From: Shinella sp. PSBB067
GTDB taxonomy: Bacteria; Pseudomonadota; Alphaproteobacteria; Rhizobiales; Rhizobiaceae
DNA length: 64,000 nucleotides
NCBI RefSeq assembly: GCF_016839145.1
Contig: NZ_CP069303.1
Coordinates: 4,455,001 to 4,519,000, forward strand
Reading direction: 5' to 3'
Part shown: positions 25,673-35,888 of the stretch, piece after piece
Numbering within the stretch: position 1 is the stretch's first letter
Layout: every line of letters starts with the position of its first letter
Position numbers and translations under genes: made by a program
The notes under the pieces: generated by a model
What the model was told of the DNA's origin: nothing
Databases searched by the model: none
The model's input: the letters and a program-made list of their open reading frames with translations, nothing else

Positions 25673-27934
25673 ATGGATATGAACGAAATCAAGGAGATAT
25701 TCTTCCAGGAATGCGAGGAGCAGCTCGCCGAACTGGAAACCGGTCTCTTGAAGCTGAATGACGGGGATCGCGACCCGGAGACGGTCAATGCCGTGTTCCG
25801 CGCCGTTCACTCGATCAAGGGCGGTGCCGGTGCATTCGGCCTCGACGATCTCGTCTCCTTCGCCCATGTGTTCGAGACGACACTGGATTGCGTTCGATCC
25901 AACAAGCTGGAGCCCGCCCCGGACGTCCTGAAGGTCATGCTGAAATCCGCCGACGTCCTGGCGGACCTCACCAACGCGGCGCGCGACGGCGGCTGCGTCG
26001 ACGAGGCGCGCAGCCGCACCCTGATCCGCGAGCTGGAAGCGCTCGCGCAGGGCCAGCCGCCGGCTGCCGCCGAAGCGCCCGCACCCAAGGCGGCCGCGCC
26101 CGTGCCCGTCGTCGAAAAGCCGGCGGTGAACGAGGAGGGCTTCCAGCCGATCCCGTTCTCCTTTGGCGATTTCGATGAAGAGCCGGCCGGCCACTACGTT
26201 CCGACCGTCCAGATCGACTTCAAGCCGAAGAAGGACCTCTACGCCAAGGGCAACGAAGCGGTCCTCCTGCTGCGCGACGTTTCCCGCCTCGGCGAAGTGA
26301 GCGTCTATTGCGACATGGACGCCCTGCCGACCCTCGACAAGATGAACCCGGAGGAAGCCTATTTCTCCTGGAAGATCTCGGTCACGACCGACAAGGGCGA
26401 GGACGGCGTGCGCTCCGCCTTCGAATTCGCCGAATGGGACTGCGACCTCGACATCCGCACGATCGAGGAAGAGGTGGCCGGCGAGGCTCCGGATGCGGAA
26501 GAGCCGCCGATGCAGGCGGTTCCGTTCGACCTTTCCCTGCTCGACGATGCCGCGCCCGCCGCAGGTGACGAAGAGCCGGCCGCCGTTGAAAGCGATGCCG
26601 ATGCTGCCGCCGCCGTCGCCGCTGCCGAAGCGGCCACGAAGATCGCGCAGGTCGCAAGCCGCGCCGCCGAGAACGCCAAGGCCGCCGCGTCGGCCGCCAG
26701 CGCCGCGCAGGCAAACCAGGCCGCCGCCGGCCAGACCATCCGCGTCGATCTCGACCGTGTCGACCGCCTGATCAACCTCGTCGGCGAACTCGTCATCAAC
26801 CAGGCGATGCTCTCGCAGAGCGTGGTGGAAAACGACAACAACGGCACGTCCTCCATCAACATGGGTCTGGAAGAGTTGCAGCAGCTCACCCGCGAGATCC
26901 AGGATTCGGTGATGGCGATCCGCGCGCAGCCGGTCAAGCCGGTCTTCCAGCGCATGGCCCGCACGGTCCGTGAAATCGCCGACGTCACCGGCAAGTCGGT
27001 CCGCCTCATCACGGAAGGCGAGAACACCGAAGTCGACAAGACCGTCATCGACAAGCTCGCCGAGCCGCTGACGCACATGATCCGCAACGCGGTCGACCAC
27101 GGCCTCGAAATGCCGGAGAAGCGCGAAGCCCTCGGCAAGAACCCGGAAGGCACGGTCCGCCTGACGGCCAAGCACCGCTCCGGCCGCATCGTCATCGAGC
27201 TCGCCGACGACGGCGCCGGCATCAACCGCGAGAAGGTGCGCCAGAAGGCCATCGACAACGACCTGATCGCGGCCGATGCGAACCTGTCGGACGAGGAGAT
27301 CGACAACCTGATCTTCCACGCCGGCTTCTCCACCGCCGACAAGGTCTCGGACCTGTCCGGCCGCGGCGTCGGCATGGACGTCGTCAAGCGCTCGATCCAG
27401 GCGCTCGGCGGGCGCATCTCGATCTCGTCGAAGCCCGGGCACGGTTCCGTCTTCACCATGAGCCTGCCCCTGACGCTCGCCGTCCTCGACGGCATGGTGG
27501 TCACGGTCGCCGGCCAGACGCTCGTCGTGCCGCTGACGGCTATCGTCGAGACGCTGCAACCGGAAGCTTCCGCCATCCATTCCTTCGGCGCCTCGCAGCG
27601 GCTCATCTCGATCCGCAACTCGTTCTGCCCGCTGGTGGATGTCGGCCGGATCCTCAACTTCCGCGCCACGCAGGCCAACCCGATCGAGGGCGTCGCGCTC
27701 CTCGTCGAATCGGAAGGCGGCGGCCAGCGCGCCCTGATGGTCGATGCCATCCAGGGCCAGCGCCAGGTCGTCATCAAGAGCCTGGAGGCCAACTACACGC
27801 ACGTTCCGGGCATCGCGGCCGCCACCATCCTCGGCGACGGGCGCGTCGCCCTCATCCTGGACGTCGATGCGGTCGTCGCCGCCTCGCGCGGCCAGTCCCT
27901 GAAACAAGACATCTCGCTTGCTGCCACCGGTTAA
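25673..27934 (+). CDS. cheA: Chemotaxis histidine kinase CheA
   Basis: 753 residues. The P1 phosphotransfer domain has His46 in RAVHSIKGGAGAFG. A long, variable P2-like section and an Ala-rich linker (about 300-355) follow. The kinase part has the N box HMIRNAVDHGLE (near 467), G1 DDGAGI (near 511) and G2 GRGVGMDVVK (near 562). The C-terminus from about 610 is the CheW-like P5 domain, which couples to receptors. Located 16 bases after cheY1. Confidence 0.97.
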   Translation: MDMNEIKEIFFQECEEQLAELETGLLKLNDGDRDPETVNAVFRAVHSIKGGAGAFGLDDLVSFAHVFETTLDCVRSNKLEPAPDVLKVMLKSADVLADLTNAARDGGCVDEARSRTLIRELEALAQGQPPAAAEAPAPKAAAPVPVVEKPAVNEEGFQPIPFSFGDFDEEPAGHYVPTVQIDFKPKKDLYAKGNEAVLLLRDVSRLGEVSVYCDMDALPTLDKMNPEEAYFSWKISVTTDKGEDGVRSAFEFAEWDCDLDIRTIEEEVAGEAPDAEEPPMQAVPFDLSLLDDAAPAAGDEEPAAVESDADAAAAVAAAEAATKIAQVASRAAENAKAAASAASAAQANQAAAGQTIRVDLDRVDRLINLVGELVINQAMLSQSVVENDNNGTSSINMGLEELQQLTREIQDSVMAIRAQPVKPVFQRMARTVREIADVTGKSVRLITEGENTEVDKTVIDKLAEPLTHMIRNAVDHGLEMPEKREALGKNPEGTVRLTAKHRSGRIVIELADDGAGINREKVRQKAIDNDLIAADANLSDEEIDNLIFHAGFSTADKVSDLSGRGVGMDVVKRSIQALGGRISISSKPGHGSVFTMSLPLTLAVLDGMVVTVAGQTLVVPLTAIVETLQPEASAIHSFGASQRLISIRNSFCPLVDVGRILNFRATQANPIEGVALLVESEGGGQRALMVDAIQGQRQVVIKSLEANYTHVPGIAAATILGDGRVALILDVDAVVAASRGQSLKQDISLAATG

Positions 27935-27937
27935 GCC

Positions 27938-28402
27938 ATGACGAATGCGGTCAAGACTCTCACCCATGGACGCGAACTGATCGCCTTCCGGATCGGCGAC
28001 CAGGAGTTCTGCGTGAACATCATGTCGGTCAGGGAAATCCGCGGATGGACCCAGGCGACGCCGATGCCGCATGCGCCCGCCTACGTGCTCGGCGTGATCA
28101 ACCTGCGCGGCGTCGTCCTGCCGATCGTCGACATGTCGCTGCGTCTCGGCATGAAGCCGGCCGAGCCGACGGTGCGCCACGTCATCATCGTCGCCCAGGT
28201 CGGGCCGAAGGTGGTGGGCCTGCTGGTCGACGCCGTTTCCGACATCCTGACCGTGACCGACGACAACATGCAGCCGACGCCCGACATCGCCAATGAATCG
28301 GAAAAGGCCTATGCGCGCGGCATCCTCGCCATCGAGCGCCGCATGATCTGCCTCATCGAGCTGGGTGCCCTGTTCCCGCATACCGAAAGCGAAGCCGCAT
28401 GA
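27938..28402 (+). CDS. cheW: Coupling protein CheW
   Basis: 154 residues, an SH3-like CheW fold (REISAF-type opening ELIAFRIGDQEFCVNIMSVREI; the conserved YVLGVINLRGVVLPIVDMSLRLG). It links receptors to CheA. The ATG follows the cheA stop by three bases and the end overlaps cheR by four (ATGA). Confidence 0.96.
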   Translation: MTNAVKTLTHGRELIAFRIGDQEFCVNIMSVREIRGWTQATPMPHAPAYVLGVINLRGVVLPIVDMSLRLGMKPAEPTVRHVIIVAQVGPKVVGLLVDAVSDILTVTDDNMQPTPDIANESEKAYARGILAIERRMICLIELGALFPHTESEAA

Positions 28403-29304
28403 CCTATTCCCCGGCCATCGATGTCAGACAGTCCCCGGACGAGTGCCTGGCGAGCGGCGAATACCCGCTGACGCGCCGGGACCTCACCGAGATCGCGGCG
28501 ATGATCTATGCGGATGCGGGCATCTACCTCAACGAGACCAAGGCCTCGCTCGTCTATTCCCGCCTGTCCAAGCATATCCGCCAGCTCGGCCTCAAGGGCT
28601 TCAGGGACTATTGCGCGCTCGTCTCCTCGCCGGCCGGCGCCGCCGCGCGCAGGGAGATGCTGTCGCACCTGACGACGAACTTCACGCGCTTCTTCCGCGA
28701 GAACCATCACTTCGACCACCTGCGCACCGATGTCCTGCCGGAGCTTCTGGCCCGCGCGCGCAACGGCGGGCGCGTGCGCATCTGGTCGGCCGCCTGTTCC
28801 GATGGGCAGGAGCCCTATTCCATCGCGCTCACCGTGCTGTCGCTGATGCCGAACGTCGCCGACCTCGACTTCCGCATCCTGGCGACCGACATCGACCCGA
28901 AGATCCTCGCGATCGCCCGCAGCGGTGCCTATGACGCGACGGCGCTGGAGACCGTCAGCCCCGCCATGCGCAAGCAGTTCTTCCGCGAGACGGAGGCCGG
29001 CGGCCGGCAGAAATGGCAGATCGACGACCGGGTGAAGCGGCTCATCACCTTCAACGAACTGAACCTGATGGCCCAGTGGCCGTTCAAGGGTCCGTTCGAC
29101 GTCATCTTCTGCCGCAACGTCGTCATCTATTTCGACGAGCCGACGCAGACGCGGATCTGGTCGCGCTTTGCCGGCATGCTGGCCGACAACGGTCATCTCT
29201 ATATCGGCCATTCCGAGCGCGTCTCGGGCGAGGCGAAGAACCAGTTCGACAATATCGGCATCACCACCTACCGCTACACCGGCAAGTACAGGAGGGGCGC
29301 ATGA
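28399..29304 (+). CDS. cheR: Chemoreceptor methyltransferase CheR
   Basis: 301 residues. An N-terminal helical domain (about 25-100) is followed by the AdoMet-binding domain with [19 protein letters not shown] and, later, [18 protein letters not shown]. It methylates receptor glutamates for adaptation. It overlaps cheW and cheB by a few bases, indicating tight coupling. Confidence 0.96.
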   Translation: MTYSPAIDVRQSPDECLASGEYPLTRRDLTEIAAMIYADAGIYLNETKASLVYSRLSKHIRQLGLKGFRDYCALVSSPAGAAARREMLSHLTTNFTRFFRENHHFDHLRTDVLPELLARARNGGRVRIWSAACSDGQEPYSIALTVLSLMPNVADLDFRILATDIDPKILAIARSGAYDATALETVSPAMRKQFFRETEAGGRQKWQIDDRVKRLITFNELNLMAQWPFKGPFDVIFCRNVVIYFDEPTQTRIWSRFAGMLADNGHLYIGHSERVSGEAKNQFDNIGITTYRYTGKYRRGA

Positions 29305-30359
29305 TGGCACCTGCGCGCGTCCTCGTCGTCGATGACTCGGCGACCATGCGCGGCCTGATCACGGCCGTGCTCAATGCCGATCCGGAGGTGGAGGTCGTCG
29401 GGCAGGCGGGCGACGCCATGGAAGCCCGCAACGCGATCAAGCAGCTCAACCCCGATGTCGTGACGCTCGACATCGAGATGCCGAACATGAACGGCCTCGA
29501 ATTCCTCGACAAGATCATGAAGCTCCGGCCGATGCCGGTCATCATGGTCTCGACCCTGACCCAGCGCGGTGCCGAAGCCTCGCTGATGGCGCTGGAGATC
29601 GGCGCCTTCGATTGCGTCGGCAAGCCGCAGCCGGGCGATATCCGCCCCTTCGGCGACCTCGTCGAGAAGGTGAAGGCCGCCGCCCGCTCGCAGCGCCGCC
29701 ATGTCCGCGCGGACGTGCCGGCGCCGGTGCCAGCCGCCGCCAGCGTCCATCCCGTCACAGGCTACCGGCCCGGCCGCAGGGTCATCGCCATCGGGGCGTC
29801 GACGGGCGGGGTGGAGGCGCTGATCACGGTGCTCCAGAAATTCCCGGTCAACTGCCCGCCGACGGTCATCACGCAGCACATGCCGTCGACCTTCACCAGG
29901 AGCTTCGCCGAGCGGCTGAACCGCCTGTGCGCGCCGGTGGTGGAGGAGGCGACGGACGGCGCGCGCCTGGAGATCGGCAAGATCTACCTTGCGCCCGGCG
30001 GCGAGCGTCACTTGCAGGTTTCCAGCCCGAACGCACCCTGCTGCCGGCTGGTGGAACGGGATCCGGTTAACGGCCATCGCCCCTCGGTGGATGTGCTGTT
30101 CGATTCGGTGGCGGAACTGGCCGGGCGCAACGCCGTCGGCGTCATCCTGACCGGCATGGGCCGGGACGGGGCGGCGGGTTTGCTGAAAATGCGCCATGCA
30201 GGGGCGCGGACAATCGGCCAGAACGAAAAAACCTGCATCGTATATGGAATGCCGAGAGTGGCTTTCGAGCTGGGTGCCGTCGAGCATCAGTTTCCGCTCT
30301 CCTCCATAGGGGAGGAAATCTTGAAGATCACTGCGGCCCGTAGAGAAGGGAGCGAATAA
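29301..30359 (+). CDS. cheB: Receptor methylesterase/deamidase CheB
   Basis: 352 residues from ATG 29301 (AGGAGGGGCGC upstream). Receiver domain with Asp57 in [10 protein letters not shown]; then a short linker; then the esterase domain with the catalytic triad Ser167 (GASTGG), His193 (TQHMPS) and Asp289 (GMGRDGA). When phosphorylated by CheA it removes receptor methyl groups. The stop overlaps the cheY2 start (TAATG). Confidence 0.97.
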   Translation: MMAPARVLVVDDSATMRGLITAVLNADPEVEVVGQAGDAMEARNAIKQLNPDVVTLDIEMPNMNGLEFLDKIMKLRPMPVIMVSTLTQRGAEASLMALEIGAFDCVGKPQPGDIRPFGDLVEKVKAAARSQRRHVRADVPAPVPAAASVHPVTGYRPGRRVIAIGASTGGVEALITVLQKFPVNCPPTVITQHMPSTFTRSFAERLNRLCAPVVEEATDGARLEIGKIYLAPGGERHLQVSSPNAPCCRLVERDPVNGHRPSVDVLFDSVAELAGRNAVGVILTGMGRDGAAGLLKMRHAGARTIGQNEKTCIVYGMPRVAFELGAVEHQFPLSSIGEEILKITAARREGSE

Positions 30360-30748
30360 TGTCTATCGCTGAAAAAATCAAAGTACTCATCGTCGACGAC
30401 CAGGTGACGAGCCGCCTGCTGCTGGGCGATGCCCTCCAGCAGCTCGGCTTCAAGCAGATCACCGCGGCCGGCGACGGCGCGCAGGGCATGGCCATCATGA
30501 CCCAGCAGCCGCACCACCTCGTCATCTCCGACTTCAACATGCCGAAGATGGACGGCATCGAGTTCCTTCAGGCGGTTCGGTCCAACCCGAACACCAAGAA
30601 GGCGGCCTTCATCATCCTGACGGCCCAGGGCGACCGCGCGCTGGTGCAGAAGGCGGCGGCGCTCGGCGCCAACAACGTGCTGGCCAAGCCCTTCACCATC
30701 GAGAAGATGCGGGCGGCCATCGAGGCCGTGTTCGGGGCATTGAAATGA
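30359..30748 (+). CDS. cheY2: Response regulator CheY2 (motor-acting)
   Basis: 129 residues, receiver domain with VDD (12-14), phospho-acceptor Asp58 in [12 protein letters not shown], Thr in IILTAQ and Lys in [10 protein letters not shown]. In Sinorhizobium CheY2-P is the form that binds the motor and slows it. It sits between cheB and cheD. Confidence 0.94.
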   Translation: MSIAEKIKVLIVDDQVTSRLLLGDALQQLGFKQITAAGDGAQGMAIMTQQPHHLVISDFNMPKMDGIEFLQAVRSNPNTKKAAFIILTAQGDRALVQKAAALGANNVLAKPFTIEKMRAAIEAVFGALK

Positions 30749-31302
30749 TCGCAGACGCCGGGGCGCGCCGCGTCCATGTCATTCAGGGCGAATACAAGGT
30801 CGTCAACGACCCGAATGTGGTGCTCACCACCATTCTCGGCTCGTGCGTGGCCGCCTGCATGCGCGACCCGGTCATTGGCGTCGGTGGCATGAACCACTTC
30901 CTGCTGCCGGGCTCCGCCGAGGCCATGGCTTCTGGCGGCGACGCCACGCGCTATGGCGTGCATCTGATGGAGCTTCTGATCAACGGCCTCCTGAAGCAGG
31001 GCGCGCGCCGCGACCGGCTGGAGGCGAAGATCTTCGGCGGGGCGCGGACGATCGCGCGGTTCTCCAATGTCGGGGAGCAGAACGCCCGCTTCGCGCGGCA
31101 GTTCCTGATGGACGAAGGCATCAGGATCGTCGGCGAGAGCACGGGCGGCGAGCACGGGCGCAAGCTGGAATACTGGCCGTCGACCGGCCGGGCCCGGCAA
31201 TATGCCCTGACCGGCGTCGAGACGCAGAAGACGGTTGCGCTGGAGCAGCAGCGGCCAGCCCCCGTCGTGCGGCCGGCCGAAAGCTCGATCGAATTCTTCT
31301 GA
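30745..31302 (+). CDS. cheD: Chemoreceptor glutamine deamidase CheD
   Basis: 185 residues. The active-site Cys34 is in [12 protein letters not shown] and His51 in [10 protein letters not shown], the usual CheD pair. It deamidates receptor glutamines and helps set adaptation. Overlaps cheY2 by four bases (ATGA). Confidence 0.95.
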   Translation: MIADAGARRVHVIQGEYKVVNDPNVVLTTILGSCVAACMRDPVIGVGGMNHFLLPGSAEAMASGGDATRYGVHLMELLINGLLKQGARRDRLEAKIFGGARTIARFSNVGEQNARFARQFLMDEGIRIVGESTGGEHGRKLEYWPSTGRARQYALTGVETQKTVALEQQRPAPVVRPAESSIEFF

Positions 31303-31396
31303 GCGGGCGGTTCGCCCGGCGGAAGCGGGAATACGAAGTTCAAGTGCGTTGCCGGCCGCATTGCCGACCGACGCCGCACGGCGAAAGAGGGTAACC

Positions 31397-31786
31397 ATGC
31401 AAGCCGAGTATCTGAGTTCAGCGACTGCCATGGAGGAGACCCTTCCGGATGTCCTGATGCGGGTCGTGTCCGAACTGCACGACGTCGCCTACCTCATCGA
31501 GCGCATCGAGCCGCAGCTCGCGGCCGTGCACGCGGACGGCGCCGAGCACGCGGCCGAGCGCATGATGGTGCTGCAGGGCATCGACCTTGCCGTCCAGAAG
31601 ACGCGGGGGCTCGCCGAGTTCATCGACACGATCACCGGCAGCATTCCCGCGAGCTGGATCGTCGACGTCACGACGGCGCTCAACCTGGTGAAGCTTGCCG
31701 ACATGCAGAAGGCGCTCGGCAACGGAATGCGCCACGGCCACTCCCAGCCGATCGGCAAGGCGGCGGGCGACTTCGAGGCATTTTGA
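31397..31786 (+). CDS. cheT: CheT, CheZ-like phosphatase of the che operon
   Basis: 129 residues from ATG 31397; start chosen because the upstream 160 bases encode nothing convincing in frame. The helical protein contains IDLAVQKTR with Asp63 and Gln67, matching the DxxxQ motif of CheZ-type phosphatases. In S. meliloti the last gene of this operon, cheT, has been reported to act on signal termination and to bind CheR (recalled). Function here is inferred from position and motif. Confidence 0.8.
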   Translation: MQAEYLSSATAMEETLPDVLMRVVSELHDVAYLIERIEPQLAAVHADGAEHAAERMMVLQGIDLAVQKTRGLAEFIDTITGSIPASWIVDVTTALNLVKLADMQKALGNGMRHGHSQPIGKAAGDFEAF

Positions 31787-31815
31787 CGGTTTGCGCAATA
31801 TGATCAGCCTGTTCG

Positions 31816-31836
31816 ACGGCGCCCCCGGGGCGCCGT
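31816..31836 (+). terminator. GC-rich palindrome after the che operon
   Basis: ACGGCGCCCC (31816-31825), one base, then GGGGCGCCGT (31827-31836): a perfect ten-base palindrome 30 bases after the cheT stop. There is no clear T run, so termination is uncertain. Confidence 0.4.
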
Positions 31837-32053
31837 CCGCGTTTGTGCCGGCCGTTTTCGGTGCGTGGGCACGAAATGCTCGCGCAAGTTTCACGCTCTA
31901 GTCTCCAGGCCGGATCAGTTAGGTCCGCGTATTCCATGGGGCAGGTCGGTGCGTGCGGAAATGTACCGGCCCCGCCTCACGAGATTGAAAATGCGTCTGA
32001 TCGCGCCGGCATCGTAGGCCGGCGCCCAGGCGACTAGTCCGTGCGGGAACAGA

Positions 32054-33748
32054 ATGAATCTGTTGGAACAGTTGACGAAAGTCTACAGGAACCTGGCTTC
32101 GCTGGGGCAGGCGAAGCTCGCGATGCTGGCGGGAGCCGCCGTCGTCTCGGTCGGCCTGGTGCTCGCTGCCGGGATCCTCGTGAACAAGCCCGCTTACGAG
32201 ACGCTTTATGTCGGACTTGAAAAGGCCGACCTCAACCAGATCGGCATGGCGCTCGCCGAGGCCAATATCGACTTCAACAACGGTACGGACGGATCGAGCA
32301 TCGCGGTTCCCGTCGGCCAGACGGGCAAGGCGCGCCTCTATCTCGCCGAGCGCGGCCTGCCGAGCAGCGCGAATGCCGGCTACGAACTCTTCGACAAGGT
32401 CGGCTCCCTCGGCCTCACCTCCTTCATGCAGGAGGTGACGCGCGTGCGGGCCCTCGAAGGCGAGATCGCCCGCACCATCCAGCAGATCAACGGCATCGCC
32501 GCCGCCCGCGTGCACATCGTGATGCCGGAGCGCGGCAACTTCCGCAAGGCCGACCAGGTGCCGACGGCCTCCGTCATGATCCGCGCCAGCGCCCAGGCCG
32601 GCCGTGAATCGGCCGGCGCGATCCGCCATCTCGTCGCCGCCTCCGTTCCGGGCCTGGAAGTGGACGGCGTGACGATCCTCGATTCGGCCGGCCAGCTCCT
32701 CGCCTCCGGCGACGATCCGGAAAACGGCGCGGTCAACCGTTCGCTGACGGCGGTGCAGACCGTCCAGGGCGAAATCGAACGCAATATCGAGAAGGCGCTC
32801 GCCCCCTTCCTCGGCATGGACAATTTCCGCGCCAGCGTCACGGCCGCGCTCAATACCGATACGCAGCAGATCCAGGAGACGGTCTACGATCCGGAATCGC
32901 GCGTGGAACGCTCCACCCGGGTGACGCGGGAAAGCCAGAAATCCAGCCAGCACGCCGCCAACAAGGCGACGACCGTCGAGCAGAACATCCCGCAGGGCGG
33001 CCCCAAGGGCGACGGCAGCGGCCCGCAGTCCAACGACGAGGCGGACAAGAAGGAAGAGCAGACCAACTACGAGATCAACAGCAAGACCGTCGCCACCGTT
33101 CGCAACGGCTTTGCCGTCGAGAAGCTGTCCGTGGCGGTTGTCGTCAACCGTGCCCGCGTCGCCGCCATGGTGGGCGAGCCGGCCGACCAGGCGAAGATCG
33201 ATGCCTATATCGCCGACATGCAGAAGATCGTCTCCTCCGCCGCCGGCCTCAATGCCGACCGCGGCGACGTGGTGACGATAACGGCCATGGAATTCCTCGA
33301 TCACCAGCTCCTCGACCAGGCCGTGCCGGGACCCGGCATCATGGAAGTGCTGACGCGCAATCTCGGCGGCATCATCAATGCGCTCGCCTTCGTCGGCGTC
33401 GCCTTCCTGGTGGTATGGTTCGGCCTTCGCCCGGCGATCCGCTCGGTTACCGGCGGCGGTGCCGCGGCCGGCGCCCTGGAAAGCGATGCGGCCGGCCTCG
33501 AACTGCCGGACTTCTCGCCCGCAGCGGGCATCGGCGGCCCCGGCGCCACGCTCATGGACGGCTTCGGCGCGGACTTCGGCTTCGACAGCACGGACGACCT
33601 GCTCAATGCCAGCGACGACAGCGAGGGCACATTCAACCGCCGCGTCAAGGAAGGCCCGGAACGCCGCCTCGGCCGCATGGTCGAGATCAGCGAGGAGCGC
33701 GCCGCCAAGATCCTGCGCAAGTGGGCGGTGGAAAAGGAAGCCGCCTGA
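32054..33748 (+). CDS. fliF: Flagellar MS-ring protein FliF
   Basis: 564 residues. Membrane helices lie near residues 24-44 (AMLAGAAVVSVGLVLAAGILV) and about 440-460 (ALAFVGVAFLVVWFGLRPAI), with the large periplasmic ring-building domains between, including ERGLPSSANAGYELFD. The C-terminal tail (RMVEISEERAAKILRKW) binds FliG. It follows the che operon with a 267-base gap containing no other gene; no terminal truncation is seen. Confidence 0.96.
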   Translation: MNLLEQLTKVYRNLASLGQAKLAMLAGAAVVSVGLVLAAGILVNKPAYETLYVGLEKADLNQIGMALAEANIDFNNGTDGSSIAVPVGQTGKARLYLAERGLPSSANAGYELFDKVGSLGLTSFMQEVTRVRALEGEIARTIQQINGIAAARVHIVMPERGNFRKADQVPTASVMIRASAQAGRESAGAIRHLVAASVPGLEVDGVTILDSAGQLLASGDDPENGAVNRSLTAVQTVQGEIERNIEKALAPFLGMDNFRASVTAALNTDTQQIQETVYDPESRVERSTRVTRESQKSSQHAANKATTVEQNIPQGGPKGDGSGPQSNDEADKKEEQTNYEINSKTVATVRNGFAVEKLSVAVVVNRARVAAMVGEPADQAKIDAYIADMQKIVSSAAGLNADRGDVVTITAMEFLDHQLLDQAVPGPGIMEVLTRNLGGIINALAFVGVAFLVVWFGLRPAIRSVTGGGAAAGALESDAAGLELPDFSPAAGIGGPGATLMDGFGADFGFDSTDDLLNASDDSEGTFNRRVKEGPERRLGRMVEISEERAAKILRKWAVEKEAA

Positions 33749-33776
33749 CGGCGTCCGCCACAGGCAAGAAACAACG

Positions 33777-33810
33777 GGACGCGGCCGGCGACGGTCGCGT
33801 CCTTCGTTTT
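33777..33810 (+). terminator. Terminator after fliF
   Basis: GGACGCGGCC (33777-33786) pairs with GGTCGCGTCC (33793-33802) around the loop GGCGAC, then TTCGTTTT. It isolates fliF from visN. Confidence 0.65.
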
Positions 33811-34050
33811 GTGGCCGCTTCAAATGCGCCGTTTTTTTGACCTGGCGTGTCGCTTTTCGGCAACGCCTGACCTGCCTGTTCGCAGAAAATTTTACGCATG
33901 CGCGCCCCGGCGGATGGCGGGCGCGTTCACGGCCGCGTGATCGCCGAAAAAAGTTTACCGCTGCCAAGCAGCCGTAAACGTGGCGGCAAAAGGCAGGCCC
34001 TCCTCACGCGAACCGCGACGCGCGCATCGACCGTTTCCAATATTGTATGG

Positions 34051-34067
34051 TTAACAGAGGCTTAACC
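34051..34067 (+). promoter_or_regulatory. CtrA-type box upstream of visN
   Basis: TTAACAGAGGCTTAACC is an exact TTAA-N7-TTAACC, the binding site of the cell-cycle regulator CtrA in alphaproteobacteria. It is about 250 bases before the visN start, in a 571-base region (33749-34319) that otherwise holds only the fliF terminator and A/T-rich promoter-like DNA. Confidence 0.6.
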
Positions 34068-34319
34068 TGAAGTCGTTGTCGGCCTTCCTGCACAGCGCCG
34101 AACGCAAATCATCGCGGCCAAATCGACTCACAGATGCCGGCAAAAGTAAATCCCGAGAAGATGCCGGTGGTTTTTAGCGAAGACAGATGTACACTTTAGT
34201 TACTGATTCGCTTGGTGATTCTTGCCGATGCGGCCTGACCGGGGAGGGTTCGGACGGTTCCGAGCCCTTGGCGGGAAGGAGGCATGGATCTCCGTTCGGA
34301 ATCGGAACAGGGGGCTATC

Positions 34320-35063
34320 ATGGAAACGATCCGGTCGGAAGGCGCGGCCCGGGAATCCTATGGATTCTCAGCCGAGTCGGGTGAGCGTAAGAGTGCGCGT
34401 GAACGTTTGGTTCAACACCTCGGACGCTGTGCGGATCGCGCCAGCCTTTCCGCCGGTCTCAGGGCGCTGACCGATTATGTGAGCGCCTCCCACTTTCTTC
34501 TCGTCCGTCACGACGCCTCGCCCGAGGCCGGCCTCGAAGCCGTGGTCGGGTCGGACTGGCCGTTCGATCTGGTGCGTTGCATTGCCGCCACCATCGTCGC
34601 CAGCCAGTCGCGCATGGGCGAGCTGGACAAGTGCCTGACGCTCCTCAAGCCATGCTTCAGTCACCTTGCCGACGACGTGGCGGTGCCGGCGGGCATCAGC
34701 CGGGAATATTGCATCATCGCCTTCCATGTCGGCCGGGTGCGCATGTCGCTGCTGCTTCTCTTCCCGGAGCATTTCATCCTCTCCCAGAGCAAGCTGCGCG
34801 ATGTCGGCGTGATGACCGGCTATTTCGCGAGCGTCTGCTGCAAGGGCGCGATCCTCAGGCACGACCGGGAGATGGAACTCACGGAGCGCGAGATCGAATG
34901 CCTCTACTGGATCGCCGAAGGCAAGACGAGCGACGAGATCGCCGTCATCCTCGGCATCTCGCGCAACACGATCAACAATTACATCACCAGCGTGATGCGC
35001 AAGACCGCGACGAAGACCCGGTCGGAAGCGATCGCCTGGGCCGTTCGCAACAGCCTGGTCTGA
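34320..35063 (+). CDS. visN: LuxR-type motility master regulator VisN
   Basis: 247 residues from ATG 34320, which has GGGGG five bases upstream. The ATG at 34284 has its GGAGG only one base away and is less likely. The N-terminal ligand-binding-like domain is followed by a LuxR-type helix-turn-helix (LTEREIECLYWIAEGKTSDE, then SRNTINNYITSVMRK). VisN and VisR act together as the top-level activator of flagellar and chemotaxis genes in Sinorhizobium and Agrobacterium. Confidence 0.93.
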   Translation: METIRSEGAARESYGFSAESGERKSARERLVQHLGRCADRASLSAGLRALTDYVSASHFLLVRHDASPEAGLEAVVGSDWPFDLVRCIAATIVASQSRMGELDKCLTLLKPCFSHLADDVAVPAGISREYCIIAFHVGRVRMSLLLLFPEHFILSQSKLRDVGVMTGYFASVCCKGAILRHDREMELTEREIECLYWIAEGKTSDEIAVILGISRNTINNYITSVMRKTATKTRSEAIAWAVRNSLV

Positions 35064-35073
35064 GGAGCGCGTC

Positions 35074-35817
35074 ATGGATATCCAGCTTCCCGCCTCCGCA
35101 ACCCTGGAGACGGAAATCCGGCTCGCGCGGCCGGCCAAGGCCACGCGCGCATCTGATTTCGTTTCCCGCCTGCAGGTGATCCAGACAATCCTCGGCGCCC
35201 AGCATTTCGCGGTGCTGCGCCTCACCGGCCACGGATTGCCGTCCGCCCGAAAGCTCACCCTCTCGCTCCATAACTGGGGCCAGGACGTCGACGGCAACGC
35301 CCGCGCGCTTATCGAGGCCCACGGCGCGGCGATGCTCGCCCATCTCGAAGTCTCCATGCTGCCGCTGATCTGGGAAGGGGCGGGAGACAGCCACTTCGCC
35401 GAATCGGGCGCCGCCCCCTTCACCGAGCGCCTGCCCGCGCGGCTGGTGCCCTGGTCGGGCATGGCCTTCCCGGTTCGCCTCGGCGCGCACGGCAACGGCT
35501 ATGTCGTCTTCCTCGGCACCTTCATCGCGCCTTCCAGCGATCTCGTCGTCGACATGCACATGAAGAGCTGCCAGGTGCTGATCGACATGCTGGCGAGCGA
35601 GGAGAAGAAGCTGGCACCCTCCGAGGCGCTCAGCGAGCGCGAGATCACCTGCCTCCAGATGGCGGGCGATGGATGCATATCCGAAGCGATCGCGGAGAAG
35701 ATGGGCCTTTCCGTGCACACGGTGAACGCCTATCTCGGCACGGCGACGACCAAGCTCGATGCGGTGAACCGCATCCAGGCGATCGCGAAGGCCATCCGCC
35801 TCGGCTATATTACCTGA
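35074..35817 (+). CDS. visR: LuxR-type motility master regulator VisR
   Basis: 247 residues, ten bases after visN, with TGAGGAGCGCG before the ATG. Same architecture: sensor-like N-terminal domain and C-terminal LuxR helix-turn-helix (LSEREITCLQMAGDGCISEA, MGLSVHTVNAYLGTATTKL). Forms the VisNR heteromer, which in Sinorhizobium acts through the Rem regulator; no rem-like gene lies in this window. Confidence 0.93.
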   Translation: MDIQLPASATLETEIRLARPAKATRASDFVSRLQVIQTILGAQHFAVLRLTGHGLPSARKLTLSLHNWGQDVDGNARALIEAHGAAMLAHLEVSMLPLIWEGAGDSHFAESGAAPFTERLPARLVPWSGMAFPVRLGAHGNGYVVFLGTFIAPSSDLVVDMHMKSCQVLIDMLASEEKKLAPSEALSEREITCLQMAGDGCISEAIAEKMGLSVHTVNAYLGTATTKLDAVNRIQAIAKAIRLGYIT

Positions 35818-35888
35818 CAGGGCAGGGGCCGGCCGTCTTCCGCCGCCGGGAAAGCCCGGGGCGACGGAGCGGGTGCGTCTTCCAGCGT

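Noticed and set aside
25601..28381. Reverse-strand frame of more than 900 codons over cheA and cheW
   Set aside because: Antisense of well-recognised chemotaxis genes, with low-complexity Asp/Arg/Val composition and no domain.
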